A stretch of DNA of 64,000 nt from Actinernus sp. WN-2022 (taxonomy: Eukaryota; Cnidaria; Anthozoa; Actiniaria; Actinernidae): positions 53,044,021 through 53,108,020 of the forward strand of contig JAOWCC010001634.1 in the NCBI GenBank assembly GCA_030867875.1, in the 5' to 3' direction. Below, piece by piece: positions 44,655 through 54,654 of this stretch. Below the pieces are notes generated by a model, which saw only the letters and a list, made by a program, of their open reading frames with translations, did no database searches and had not been told where the DNA came from. A program made the translations under genes and the position numbers. Position 1 is the stretch's first letter, and each line of letters opens with the position of its first letter.

Positions 44655-44797
44655 AGAAAACTCACAGACGTCTTGGCGAATATTTTCCAGCGTAGAGTTA
44701 ATTAGGGCATGTTATTATTCAGAAGCTACTAAAGCAAGAACATGCCCTAATTAACTCTACGCTGGAAAATATTCGCCAAGACGTCTGTGAGTTTTCT
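44655..44797. repeat. Perfect 59-bp palindrome with 25-bp loop
   Basis: Left arm 44655-44713 and right arm 44739-44797 are exact reverse complements (ending GGGCATGTT and beginning AACATGCCC). The right arm is continuous with a LINE ORF1 frame, so the left arm is an inverted duplicate of that LINE's 5' end, as produced by twin priming (5' inversion). Confidence 0.95.
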
Positions 44798-45410
44798 TTC
44801 AGCCAAGTACGATGAAGTACTTTCCCAACTCAAGGTTACCAATGAAAAAATATCTCACCAGACCATCGCACTGAAGAACACGAAGGAAAGAATTGGAAAC
44901 ACAGAAACTATTGCTAATACGGCAAAAATGCAAGCGGACAACCTAGCTCAATACCTTTGAAGAGATTGCCTAGAAATTAGTGGAATTCAACCGTCGCCTC
45001 ATGTCTCTTGCGAAGCTATTGTAAAATCTATCGGTGAGTGCATGGATATTATTATAACTGATAATGACATCTCAGCGGCGCACCCGCTGCCAACATTTAA
45101 CAAGGAGGCTCCTCCAAAAATAATCGTAAAGTTCACGAGGAGAAATGTACGTGATAAATTTTATAACAATCGTAAGAAGCTTGCAGACAAAAAGGTCAAA
45201 GATCTCCCGCATTTAGTTCTTCGTGGAGCAGACAGCCGTGTCTATATCTCCGAGTCTCTGACGCCAGAAAGGAAAAAAATATTTGGGGACGTTAACAAAC
45301 TGAGGAAAAGACTAAAATTGAAGTTCATTTGGACCAATAATGCGAAGATATACATCAGAGAAATTGAAGGTGCCATGCAGGTAGTTAGGATCGACTCTGA
45401 AGACTTCTAG
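44739..45410 (+). pseudogene. LINE ORF1 protein fragment
   Basis: A coiled-coil-like N-terminus (Y-D-E-V-L-S-Q-L-K-V-T-N-E-K-I, K-E-R-I-G-N-T-E) is followed by a TGA at 44959-44961. An RNA-binding part then runs from E-I-S-G-I-Q-P: I-I-V-K-F-T-R-R-N-V-R-D-K-F, I-S-E-S-L-T-P-E-R-K-K-I-F, K-F-I-W-T-N-N-A-K-I-Y-I-R. It ends at a natural stop (45410). This is the ORF1 type of CR1/L2-like LINEs whose product coats LINE RNA. No ORF2 follows; a 92-bp tandem array does. Confidence 0.82.
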
Positions 45411-45870
45411 GACTACCAAGAGCTCGGTCACCATTAATAATACACCAACCAAATACAAAGATCACTGGTCTCTTGCATGTAACCACCACGAAGGTCAAAG
45501 ACGACTACCAAGAGCTCGGTCACCGTTAATAATATACCAACCAAATACAAAGATCACTGGTCTCTTGCATGTAATCACCACGAAGGTCAAAGATGACTAC
45601 CAAGAGCTCGCTCACCGTTAATAATACACCAACCAAATACAAAGATCACTCGTCTCTTGCATGTAACCACCACGAAGGTCAAAGATGACTACCAAGAGCT
45701 CGGTCACTGTTAATAATACACCAACCAAATACAAAGATCACTCGTCTCTTGCATGTAACCACCACGAAGGTCAAAGATGACTACCAAGAGCTCGGTCACC
45801 GTTAATAATACACCAACCAAATACAAAGATCACTCGTCTCTTGCATGTAATCACCACGAAGGTCAAAGAG
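45411..45870 (+). repeat. 92-bp tandem array, five copies
   Basis: GACTACCAAGAGCTCGGTCA starts each unit at 45411, 45503, 45594, 45687 and 45779. Units are 95% or more alike. The array starts immediately after the ORF1 stop codon. A 21-bp direct duplication (ACCAAGCTGCGAACGAAACG) follows at about 45950-45991. Confidence 0.95.
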
Positions 45871-45959
45871 GAGAGAGTACACAGGATATAAGTAAACCTA
45901 TAACTAATATCTTATTCTCTCTACTGTACCTTGATTATTTGCTTTATTACCAAGCTGCG

Positions 45960-46089
45960 AACGAAACGTACCAAGCTGCGAACGAAACGTACTAAGGATC
46001 TCCCTACAGTTCATGCACAGCCTGAGTCATCTGCCATCAGCCACAAAGCTGCTATACATGTCAACGAAAGTCTACCTTCGTACAGGAAG
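45960..46089 (+). pseudogene. LINE O ORF1, part left of element T
   Basis: Reads T-K-D-L-P-T-V-H-A-Q-P-E-S-S-A, then K-A-A-I-H-V-N-E-S-L-P-S-Y-R-K. The I-H-V-N-E-S-L phrase corresponds to Y-I-S-E-S-L-T in the ORF1 at 45.3 kb. It is continued directly at 50278 on the far side of T. Confidence 0.75.
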
Positions 46090-46825
46090 TAGCCTCCGAT
46101 GCAGACGTCTTGTGTGGTTCGTTTCCCTTCCTCCCACACCAACGTCTGCGAACTCGAGCCACATTTTGTGTTCCGTGACTTACGGATTGTTTATTTTGCC
46201 TAATCAAATTGATCGTTTGCATTGACGTCACACAAAAAATTACCTCAAGAAAAAACTTATATTAGTAAAATATTTTTAATGCTCTGTATAGAGCAGGTAA
46301 AAATATAGAAATGACCGAAATTTTGGAGCAACAGAGTACTTCGTAACCGAGCTGTCGGCCAAATAATATTCGAACAATTTAGTGTAATTAGTATGCGGCG
46401 GCCATGTTGGTGTACAGCTTTAGTACACCAAGATGGCGGCCAAAAACGTACTCTACAAATAAAGCTGTTTTCCCCATCAATATGATTAGCATTCACTTCA
46501 AAACACTTTAGATATCACTTTTAAAGGTTTATCAAGTCTAAAATTTGAAATTGGCCGAAATATATGGATTTCCTTGACATTTAGGAAACACGCTGACCTG
46601 GGCTGTCACAAAATTCAAAGTACTGTAACTCAAAGACAAATCACCGTATCGACGTAATTTTTTCGGAGAATACTGAGAATACCGATATCTAAATCATATT
46701 AAAAGAACAGCTTCATATATGTGACCCTCCATGCGAAAACCCGGCTTAACGAAACTGGCGTTTGAATGGATTTCAACGCATTCTCAATGCATTGTCAATG
46801 CATTGCAATGCATCGGAAATGTTTC

Positions 46826-47131
46826 TCAACGCGTTGTCAACTTTTCACAACGATCTGAAATAACGTTGAAATGCTTTCCTAAAGTTCTGGAACGCTTTGT
46901 CAACGTTTCACAACGATCTGATAGAACATTGAAACGCATTCGTAATGTTTGAGAATGCTTTGTCAACTTTCCACAACGATCCGATAAAACATTGAAACGC
47001 ATTTGTAATGTTTGAGAACGCTTTGTCAACGTTTCACAACGATCTGATAGAACATTGAAATGCATTTGTAATGTATGAGAACGCTTTGTCAACTTTTCAC
47101 AACGATCCGATAAAACGTTAAATTTTGACAT
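46826..47131. repeat. 63-bp subterminal tandem array, left side of H
   Basis: Four to five diverged units with CAACGATC and AACATTGAAACGCAT phrases. Because 63 is a multiple of three the array stays open on the minus strand as a 21-residue repeat, which is a by-product rather than a gene. Confidence 0.85.
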
Positions 47132-47150
47132 CGTGTTGTGACCTTTTCAA

Positions 47151-47883
47151 AACGATTCCAGTCTAAATTACGTAGCGCCTCGAGGAAACGTAGATAAATC
47201 ATCCATATATCATTTTAAAGCTTATAAAATTGGCTACAAGAATAAATAAAACGTTGTGAGTTCTTTGAAAATCTCGAATTATCCGCCACCCGTTTCTCCG
47301 ATCTAGTGAGATGGCTTTCAGAAGCTTTAAAATCTGTTTGCTTTGTCGCATTTCAGTGGAATCATATTACAAAACCGTGTCGGGGAATCATAGTTCAAAA
47401 GTTATCATGCTCAAATGTAGCCTGCGAATACAGCCACCTCACATCGAGTAGATATGCGGGAAACGCCGTCAAGAGCTCTCTTTTTAGAATTTCCCAATTT
47501 CCCGACACCGTTTGCAGCTGAGATATCAATTGACATTTTGTGAAAATTTCACACACATCGAATAAATTCCTCTTGAGTAAGAGCTTTTTTAAAACTCTAT
47601 TTTGGTTGAAAATCGAAAGCGTAGAAAATAGCACTTCAAAAAATCGAGCCGTCTGTCGTGCGTGAATCTAAATCCCCGCCTCTTGGCCAATCATTTCTCA
47701 TCACAGTTCAACTATCTGTCAAAATTTCTCACCGTTGTTGATTTCTGATCAAAGCTACACGCCGCAGCGAGAAAATGTTTATAGTTTTGTGTGACTTGAA
47801 AAAATACCTCGAGGGACAAAGCCAAGGTGAACACCTAGTGACGCCTTGAATGCCAGCATAGTTACAGGAGACAGCGATTTGCA
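47151..47883 (+). mobile_element. Fragment of the element A family inside H
   Basis: Matches 16426-17085 joined to 20567-20745 of element A (TTCCAGTCTAAATTA, GCGCCTCGAGGAAAC, GAGATGGCTTTCAGAAGC, ACGCCTTGAATGCCAGC). It lacks LINE B and so serves as the empty-site reference for that insertion. The A tips are missing. Confidence 0.88.
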
Positions 47884-48360
47884 ATGTTTACTAAATAAAA
47901 TACTCTCGAGTTCTTTCTATTAATTTAAATCCGTTTTCAAAGGTGCTGAAGTCACGTCTTTCAAATTGCCGCGGTGCATAATGTGTGAAGTTTTCCGCGT
48001 ACTGATTTGAATATCCGATTAGCTTTGCGTAATGTTTGCCGCTTTGAAAATTCGCTATAGACAAATTAAATGTTCTGGATGATTTTGATTTTACTTCGTG
48101 AACAGTTTGCATGTTCTGCAAAAAGTGCTGGAGTCTCAAATCTCTCAGATGTGAAGTTTTGGATTTGTTGACAATATTATAATTTGCCACGTGCCGCATG
48201 CCGTGACTCGTGAGATTGCACAAACAACTTCTTTTATAGCTTTATACCCAAAGTATTCTGGATATGTGACCACTTCTTGAATCTGAATATTTCTCCAGGA
48301 TTCGTTGAATTTTAGTCTTTCAATAAGCACATTAAAGAACGAGACTCGAACCAATCAAAC
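47884..48360 (-). mobile_element. Fragment of the element C family inside H
   Basis: On the minus strand the phrases G-Y-S-N-Q-Y-A-E-N and F-E-N-G-F-K-L-I (about 47915-48020) parallel the protein-like core of element C. Nucleotide identity is visibly lower than between C and the copy at 2.4 kb. Frames are broken around the conserved block. Confidence 0.6.
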
Positions 48361-48479
48361 TTCACAAAATGTGACCTTTACGGAAGCACAATATTAATTA
48401 AACACAAACCGGATTAAGGAATGTTACGAGAAGAAAACAACATAAAGAAGTTATCAGGGCTCATTTTTGGATATCTCAC

Positions 48480-48602
48480 GCGAACTGCGATCTGAAAGAG
48501 CCCGCGTACAAGCCGCACACAGACTTTAGGGAGAAAAAAAACACTCTTAGTCCAAATGAAATTGGAAAAACCCTGCGGCTTATAGGCGGTCTTTTACGGT
48601 AT
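48480..48602 (+). mobile_element. Truncated right end of the element G family
   Basis: AAGAGCCCGCGTACAAGCCG to GCGGTCTTTTACGGTA parallels 36790-36904 of G. The end GGTCTTTTACGG differs from GGTCAAATACGG. No left end was found nearby. Confidence 0.75.
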
Positions 48603-48712
48603 GCTAATTACACGCCATATGTCAATCAAAAACGAGACGAAGACAAGGGAGAACGAACAAAACGCCAGTGTTTGAAGCAAAGATAACTTTATTACTACAA
48701 AATAGTCCTACT

Positions 48713-49126
48713 ACCATTTGCAAGCTACCGTTATAAAGTGTGAACCTTTTTCCGCGTTCGTTTATGTTTGAAACTAGACGTCTGGCGTCCCAAACCTTTG
48801 CAATTCGTCGGCAAACTAATTAGTTTCAACCTTGATGTTTAAAACCTTTGATATGTCTTCTACCGTCGTGCAACTCAGATTATGCCAAGAGACAGTTGTT
48901 GTCTTGCACCTCTCGTAATTCTGAGCATCCAAAACTTTAACTTTAACCGACATTTATATGATTTAGCACGTAGCGCGAAGGAAAATCTAGCTGAAAAGTT
49001 TCCAAACCTGAATCGTGAAGGCGGGACATGTCAAAGGTTGTCATTATCGCGGTTTGTGCCGCCAGACACTTAAACGAACGCGGAAAAAGGTTCACGCTTA
49101 CAGTAACGGTAGCTTGCAAATGGTTG
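48713..49126. mobile_element. Element I: small TIR element within H
   Basis: CCATTTGCAAGCTACCGTTA, followed by CCTTTTTCCGCGTTCGTTTA, is mirrored at 49074-49126 with a few changes; GTCTGGCG and CAAACC lie just inside both arms. About 414 bp, non-coding. Confidence 0.75.
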
Positions 49127-49329
49127 TAATTACGCCGTGAAAAGTCGACATGTCAGTATTACTTGACTGTATAAGAATATCAGAGAAGTTTCTACATTGC
49201 CCTTTTGTGATATGAATGCTTAATTCTGGATTGCTTGCCAGTTCGATTATCTTATCAAAACGATTGCCGAATGAGCGCCGGTGGTGTACGTACGTTGCCA
49301 AATTTAATGTCGTACAAGTACGAAAAATG

Positions 49330-49560
49330 AACGCCAACGATTTGGAAATGATTTGGAACGGTTGACAAATGATTTACAACGCTTATCGAATGAATGGCAA
49401 CGATTTGGTAATGATTTGGAATGCTTGCCAAATGTTCCACAACGCTTACCGAATAAACGGCAACGATTTGAAAATGATTTGAAATGGTTGCCAAATGTTT
49501 TACAACGCTTATCGAATAAATGCCAACGGTTTTGAAATGATTTGGAATGGAGTACAGATT
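49330..49560. repeat. 63-bp subterminal tandem array, right side of H
   Basis: Three to four diverged units with GGCAACGATTTG and GGAATG phrases. It has the same 63-bp period as the left array but different sequence; both are dense in CAACG. Confidence 0.8.
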
Positions 49561-50277
49561 CATTGTAATGTTTTAGAACGTTTTATGAACTCGTTGGTAA
49601 CGATATCCAACGCACTGGGAATGTTATGAAATGCATTCCCAACGGTCAAAAATGCATTAAAATGGAAAACTGACATCTCGCTGATTTACTTAAGCCGGGT
49701 TTTCGCATGTTGGGTCACATATGTCATAGTTTAGATTTTAGCATTTTGATGACGTCACATGCAAAGGGTCTATTGCTTGTTAGGTTTTCCCTTAGCCCAA
49801 ACATTAATTAATTACTTCGTAGACCGTGCGAACACAAACACTTGATTGGCTGATTTTTTTTTACTTCCATTCTGCACGTGCACACGTGCCAGTCTCCTCT
49901 CAGTCGCCTAGACAACAGAAAATAACTTTAAAATGCTCAGAGGTTGCCAAGTGGTGAAAAAAAACGATATTTCAGTGCATCAAATCTGGACTTTTGACAA
50001 TGGATTTCTAATATCTCCAAAAGAAAGATCTTCACGTCTTTCCTGTCGCCATAAAAAAAACTTGCTTTGGTGGCAAGAATACTCAGTTCAGAGACTGTGA
50101 AGGTTTGTAGGCAATTCTATTCATATCGAAGTTCTGTGCATTTTAATAAGCTCCCGGAAAATGGGAGCTCCTCTCTGATTGGCTGAACAAAAAAACCGGC
50201 TTGAGTTCGCAGACGTTGGTGTGGGAGGAAGGGAAACGAACCACACAAGACGTCTGCATCGGAGGCTATACAGGAAG

Positions 50278-50442
50278 AAGCTATTCGGTAGAATACTAGA
50301 ATTTAAGCGAAAGAATAACTATAAATACCTGTGGACTGTGAACGGTAAAATTATGCTAAAGGCAAACGACACCTCGTCTCCTCTTTGCTTCGTAACATGC
50401 GAGCAGTTTGAGGATTATATGGATTATGCAGCACAAAGTTAA
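50278..50442 (+). pseudogene. LINE O ORF1, C-terminal part
   Basis: Continues ORF1 after element T: K-L-F-G-R-I-L-E-F-K-R-K-N-N-Y-K-Y-L-W-T, then V-N-G-K-I-M-L-K and F-E-D-Y-M-D-Y to a stop at 50442. It parallels K-F-I-W-T-N-N-A-K-I-Y of the other ORF1, so this is the RNA-binding C-terminus. Confidence 0.8.
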
Positions 50443-50478
50443 TGTGATTATTTTGCACAAATGTAACTTGCAACTAAC

Positions 50479-52340
50479 ATGGCTGACAATCAGGAAACTG
50501 TAAGTAGTATACCTTCCAATATATCATTTGATAGAGAGTCCAACAATTCACCTAGCAGCTGGTCTGGTAGGCTAAATAGTGATTTTGATCTGTATGACCT
50601 ACATGTATTTCATAACCCCGACAAATCTGATGAATGCGACACTGACTTAATGCTATCAGTCCCTCGCTCTGATTACTTTTCAATCCCCGAATTAAATAAA
50701 GTAATTAGGGAGTCTGCCTTCCAAACTTTCACTATTTTTCACTGCAATATTAGAAGCTTGTCTAAAAATCTAAATTTGCTTGAGGAAATACTTTGCACTC
50801 TAGATTCTAAACCTGATATAATAGGGATCACTGAAACTAAGCTTAATGAATTTTTTTTCACATTGATTCTCCAACTAATGCTGGTGGGGCTGCTTTGTAT
50901 ATAGCTAACAGTCTAAAAGCTATCCCCCGACCTGATATAAAATTTGATATGAATTTGGTTGAATCCTGCTGGTCTCAAATTGAAAATGGTAAAAATAAAA
51001 AAGCAATTATTGTTGGTTGTATATATAGGCACCCTACCTGTGATCTTATTCAATTTACTACACAACTGAATAATATAATTAAACTACTAAACCCTAAGTA
51101 TCAGCTTTACATTTTTGGAGATATGAATATTGATTTTTTGAAGATTAATATGCACCCTCCAACAGAAGAAGACATAGATATGCTTTACACAAATGGTCTT
51201 CTTCCTATTATAACTAAACCTACCAGAATAACTGATCATACTTCAACCCTTATTGACTATATATACACTAACTCACCCATTTCCCAGGTTATATCTGGAA
51301 TTATACCATGGTAGCCTCGGATTCTTTTGTTCTCCAAGGCACATTTAAACCACTAATTTTCCCTGATGGCAGGGATATTTAGAAATATGCATTGTTTCGA
51401 AATTTCCCGCCGGGAAATTTCAGTCTAATTTCGAGACAATGCATATTTCGAAATTTCCCCTGCGTGCGTAATGAGGGAAAATTAGAAGAGAATGCAGGCT
51501 GGAAGTGAGAAGGTCAAAAGCATCAACTCCTGCTCCCCTCTGGCACGACTAGCCCTACGCTCCCGGATGAAAAATACTGAATCCAAACTGACCTGTCTTC
51601 ATCATAACCTTCAATGTAATACATGTGGGATGACCTATTTCAATCTGCATATTCTTCTCTTTAATTTATCAAACCCGCTTCTTCCATGTGGGATACTTAA
51701 AACCATAAACGTGACGTAATTAAAATCCATTCATGCTCTTTGAATATTTAGTCAACCGCATAATTACATTGTATTTTAGTGTTATTCTTCTCAAAAACAA
51801 CACGCTTTTCCCCAGGGGAAGCCAGGGTCGTTTAATCAATGGCGCTCAGTCAAGCATTAAACAAAACGTTTTCGAAAGCAACTCGACTGCGACGTCTTTA
51901 GTTTCGGCAGAGAAAACTAAACTTCTCAGAGATTTGTTCCGTTCCTCGGCGATCATGGTATAACAAACCGAAGCGGCCTCGGGACTTTTACAAATCTTCC
52001 CTCGGCTCTCGGGGCAATTTAAATCACTAATACCCCTCATGCCATGGTATAACCTATAATTATTTTAGTTACTGTCGATCTATCTGACCACTTACCAGTG
52101 TTCTGTATTGATAAATCAAAAATAGATAAAGCAACTAGTAAACGTCTTTATAGGGATTATTCAAAATTTAATAGTGACCAATTTTTAAATGATATAAATC
52201 TTATAAATTGGGAAGAAATCCTATCACCTACTAAAAATCTGAATGAAAAAAGCCATGATGCAATTAATGCAGTAAACAACATTGCTAATAAGCATGCCCC
52301 TATAAAACAGGCTACCCGAAGTAAACAAAAAAACAACTAA
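50479..52340 (+). pseudogene. LINE O ORF2, endonuclease part (with N inserted)
   Basis: The start ATG at 50479 lies 36 bp after the ORF1 stop. About 80 residues of linker precede the endonuclease: F-H-C-N-I-R-S-L-S-K-N, then G-I-T-E-T-K-L-N (catalytic glutamate). A frameshift follows in a T-run near 50850. After it come A-L-Y-I-A-N-S-L, C-I-Y-R-H-P, I-F-G-D-M-N-I-D-F, T-D-H-T-S-T-L-I-D-Y-I-Y-T-N, then element N, then L-S-D-H-L-P-V-F (catalytic histidine). All active-site residues survive in broken frames. Another frameshift occurs near 52330. Confidence 0.88.
51301..52057. mobile_element. Element N: short insertion in LINE O ORF2
   Basis: Inverted ends TTATACCATGG (51301-51311) and CCATGGTATAA (52042-52052) border ~750 bp of non-LINE DNA. 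AATTAT occurs at both edges (51299-51304 and 52058-52063), and joining there gives S-G-I-I-L-V-T-V-D-L-S-D-H. Inside, AAATATGCATTG and GAAATTTCCCG are mirrored at 51380-51460 to form a hairpin. No coding. Confidence 0.78.
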
Positions 52341-52349
52341 ATAGACCAT

Positions 52350-53930
52350 GGATTACAGCTGGTATTCTTAAATCTATTAAAAGAAAACAAAAAATGTATC
52401 ATACACATTTCCATAGCAAAGAACCAGAAAAAAATTGAGAAATATAAGAAATATGCAAATATGCAAATATGCTAGCACATTTGAAAAATAAATGTAAAAC
52501 AAGTTACTATAGCTCTCAGTTTATAAAGTATAAGGATAATCTTAAATCTACTTGGAGGCTTATAGGTAATCTTATTAAACGGAAAACTAAAGGACAGTCC
52601 CTCCCTACTAGAATTACTTATGGTAATAAGACTTATACCAATGCAGCTGATATAGCCGAGCAATTTAATGACTACTTTGTAAATGTAGAGCCAAATCTGG
52701 CAAGTAAGATAACAACTGATCCAACAACAAAGGAACCTACTCAGTATATAAGCCAGTCTCCATCTTCTAGCTTCTTTATGTCTCCAGTGACTGAATCTCA
52801 AGTTTTTACTCTTTTTGCTAGCCTGAATGAGGACAAGGCTTATATTAACATACCTAATAAATTTATTAAGCTTGCAAGTGCCCCTCTATCAATCCCCTTT
52901 ACCAAAATATATAATGAGTCAATTTCGACAGGAATAGTTCCTGATATTTTTAAGATTTCAAGAATAACCCCAGTATTTAAAAGTGGAAGTGCTATTGAAC
53001 TAGGAAACTATAGGCCTATAGCTATTATATCTGTCTTCAGTAAAGTTCTTGAGAAACTGGTCCATAATCAGCTTATATTTTTCCTAGAAAAGCAAGGTAT
53101 ACTGTATAATTGTCAATTTGGATTTAGGAAAGGCTACTCAACTGAGTATGCAATTTTAGAAACAGTAGAAAACCTAAAAACAGCTATAGATGAAGGTAAA
53201 ATAACTTGCGGAATTTTCTTGGATTTGTCCAAAGCATTTGACACAATAAATCATGAGACACTGCTTGCAAAGATGTACAAATATGGAATCCGAGGATTAC
53301 CCCATGCTTGGTTTATCAGTTATCTAGAGGATCGGAAACAATATGTAAAAATAGATGATACATAATCTAGTTTTAGGCCTATAGTATGTGGTATTCCTCA
53401 AGGATCTACGTTAGGTCCCCTGCTATTCCTGCTATATATAAATGACCTCCCAAACTCGTCTTAGAAACTGCTATTTAGAATATTTGCAGGTGACACTAAT
53501 ATTTTTTATTCTTCAAAAAACCTGAATGAATTAGAAAGGGTTATAAATGATGAACTTGTTAATGTTCTAAAATACTGTGCTGCTAACAAACTTTCAATCA
53601 ACTTTAAGAAGACAAATTATTTGCTGATTACATCCCCTAGAAAAAAGCCTAATATATCCATAACAACATGTAATATAGAAGAAAAAACGCAGATAAAATA
53701 TTTAGGTGTTTTTATTGACAACCATTTACAATGGAATGCACAAATAAAACATGTTAATAATAAACTTGCAAAGAATATAGGTATTTTAAATAGACTTAGA
53801 TACTATGTACCTATTAGCACACTTAAACAACTTTACTATACCCTGATATATCCATATATCAATTACGGCCTGATGAGCTGGGGCACTGCTTGTCAATCTC
53901 GGAGTGCTGCTCTGAAAATCACCTTAGAGT
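52350..53930 (+). pseudogene. LINE O ORF2, reverse transcriptase
   Basis: Open from 52469 to 53365: R-I-T-P-V-F-K-S-G-S, N-Y-R-P-I-A-I-I-S-V-F-S-K-V-L, F-G-F-R-K-G-Y-S-T and I-F-L-D-L-S-K-A-F-D-T-I-N-H. Stops occur at 53363 and 53462. Between them is [13 protein letters not shown]. The catalytic box reads F-A-G-D-T-N, so one aspartate is lost. The thumb (Y-L-G-V-F-I-D-N-H-L) runs to M-S-W-G-T and stops at about 53930, where the sequence changes. Loss of the 3' end is unusual for a LINE and implies deletion or rearrangement. Confidence 0.9.
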
Positions 53931-53996
53931 GAGGTTTGCCGCCTTTTGGCCAACAAGTTTTATTACATGTAGTTATTTAATTACTAGTGTTCTTAC

Positions 53997-54180
53997 CAAT
54001 CTGTTCTCGGTGATCCTTCTGCATTTGTTCCACCTTCTCCATCGCTTCTGGTAAGGTGGAAAACACAGTCAGTTTAGGTCGTAGCAGTTCCAGTGTGTCA
54101 GCGATCATATAATCCACGTCCCTCGGGAACGGGTGCTTGTCGTTCCACTCGGGACTCGACTTCTTACGCATCACATACAG
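53997..54180 (-). CDS. Candidate host exon, 61 codons, unknown protein
   Basis: On the minus strand an acceptor (TATGCGCTTTAG) ends at 54181 and a donor ATTG|GTAAGA follows the last base at 53997. The 184-bp exon is open throughout: Y-V-M-R-K-K-S-S-P-E-W-N-D-K-H-P, then F-P-R-D-V-D-Y-M-I-A-D, then L-P-E-A-M-E-K-V-E-Q-M-Q-K-D-H-R-E. Codon use is richer in GC than the surrounding DNA, and the charged helix-like end looks natural. I do not recognise the family. Its 5' part with the acceptor is tandemly copied (see the 123-bp repeat). Confidence 0.5.
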
Positions 54181-54356
54181 CTAAAGCGCATAATAACACA
54201 AGTGAATAAGTATCAGTGTGTCAGCGATCATATAATCCACGTCCCTCGGGAACGGGTGCTTGTCGTTCCACTCGGGACTCGACTTCTTACGCATCACATA
54301 CAGCTAAAGCGCATAATAACACAAGTGAATAAGTATCAGTGTGTTAGCGATCATAT
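54091..54356. repeat. 123-bp tandem duplication covering the candidate exon's 5' part
   Basis: Units start CAGTGTGTCAGCGATCATAT at 54091 and 54214; a third begins at 54337 (with GTGTTAG) and stops after ~20 bp. The first two are identical apart from the edges. Each unit contains the splice acceptor and about 90 bp of the candidate exon. Confidence 0.95.
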
Positions 54357-54550
54357 TGTTATTTAGTGTGAATATAGATTTGATTTTGTTTTCTTTCAAT
54401 CATATGTAATTTTTAGTTTTCATAGTTTTTTTAGCTCTTTTAAAATTAACTTGTAGGCACTGTAAAGCACTATTGGATATATAGTAGAAATAGCGCTATG
54501 TAAATACATTATTATTCACTTCTTATTAACCGAGAGCAAGGTCTTTACGG

Positions 54551-54617
54551 GAAATATCAGGTCTTGACAGTACGGACCGAGTGATAAAAGACCGAGGTTT
54601 GATATTTCCCGTAAAGT
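54551..54617. repeat. Hairpin of 17-bp arms
   Basis: CTTTACGGGAAATATCA and TGATATTTCCCGTAAAG are exact complements about 30 bp apart. They lie just downstream of the LINE O 3' end and probably belong to a small MITE. Confidence 0.8.
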
Positions 54618-54654
54618 TGGCATATATGACTACTACATTCTTGAGAAACTTATT

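Larger units (their letters stand above)
46721..49718. mobile_element. Element H: ~3.0-kb composite with 29-bp TIRs
   Basis: Starts GTGACCCTCCATGCG and ends CGCATGTTGGGTCAC; 27 of 29 positions of the inverted ends match. ATAT lies on both sides. Both flanks carry arrays of ~63-bp units (46826-47131 and 49330-49560) rich in CAACG. Inside, in order: a fragment of A (47151-47883), a fragment of the C family (47884-48360, minus), a truncated G end (48480-48602) and element I (48713-49126). No transposase frame. Confidence 0.88.
46090..50268. mobile_element. Element T: TAGCC-ended, 9-bp duplication, carries H
   Basis: Ends are TAGCCTCCGATGCAGACG (46090) and its exact complement (to 50268). The inverted repeats match perfectly for ~66 bp. 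The host LINE shows TACAGGAAG on both sides (46081-46089 and 50269-50277), a perfect 9-bp duplication. The own DNA of T is about 1.2 kb (46090-46720 and 49719-50268); the rest is element H. No transposase. It shares the TAGCCT tip and the 9-bp duplication with L and D. Confidence 0.93.
45940..54515 (+). mobile_element. LINE O: ORF1 and ORF2, split by elements T and N
   Basis: Contains the C-terminal part of ORF1 (either side of element T), a 36-bp gap, then ORF2 with endonuclease and RT. The RT frame ends abruptly near 53930. A stretch of unrelated DNA with a candidate host exon follows, then a LINE-like 3' end (GTAAAGCACTATTGG, then AGCGCTATGTAAATACATTA, about 54455-54515). Removing T (with one TACAGGAAG) and N (with one AATTAT) restores the protein order at both sites. 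Confidence 0.85.

Noticed and set aside
46826..47131. Minus-strand frame of ~100 codons with a 21-residue repeat.
   Set aside because: It is the 63-bp subterminal array of element H read in an open frame; 63 is divisible by three, so openness is expected.
49255..49563. Minus-strand frame with a 21-residue N-H-F-Q-I-V repeat.
   Set aside because: Same reason: a tandem DNA repeat at the other end of H.
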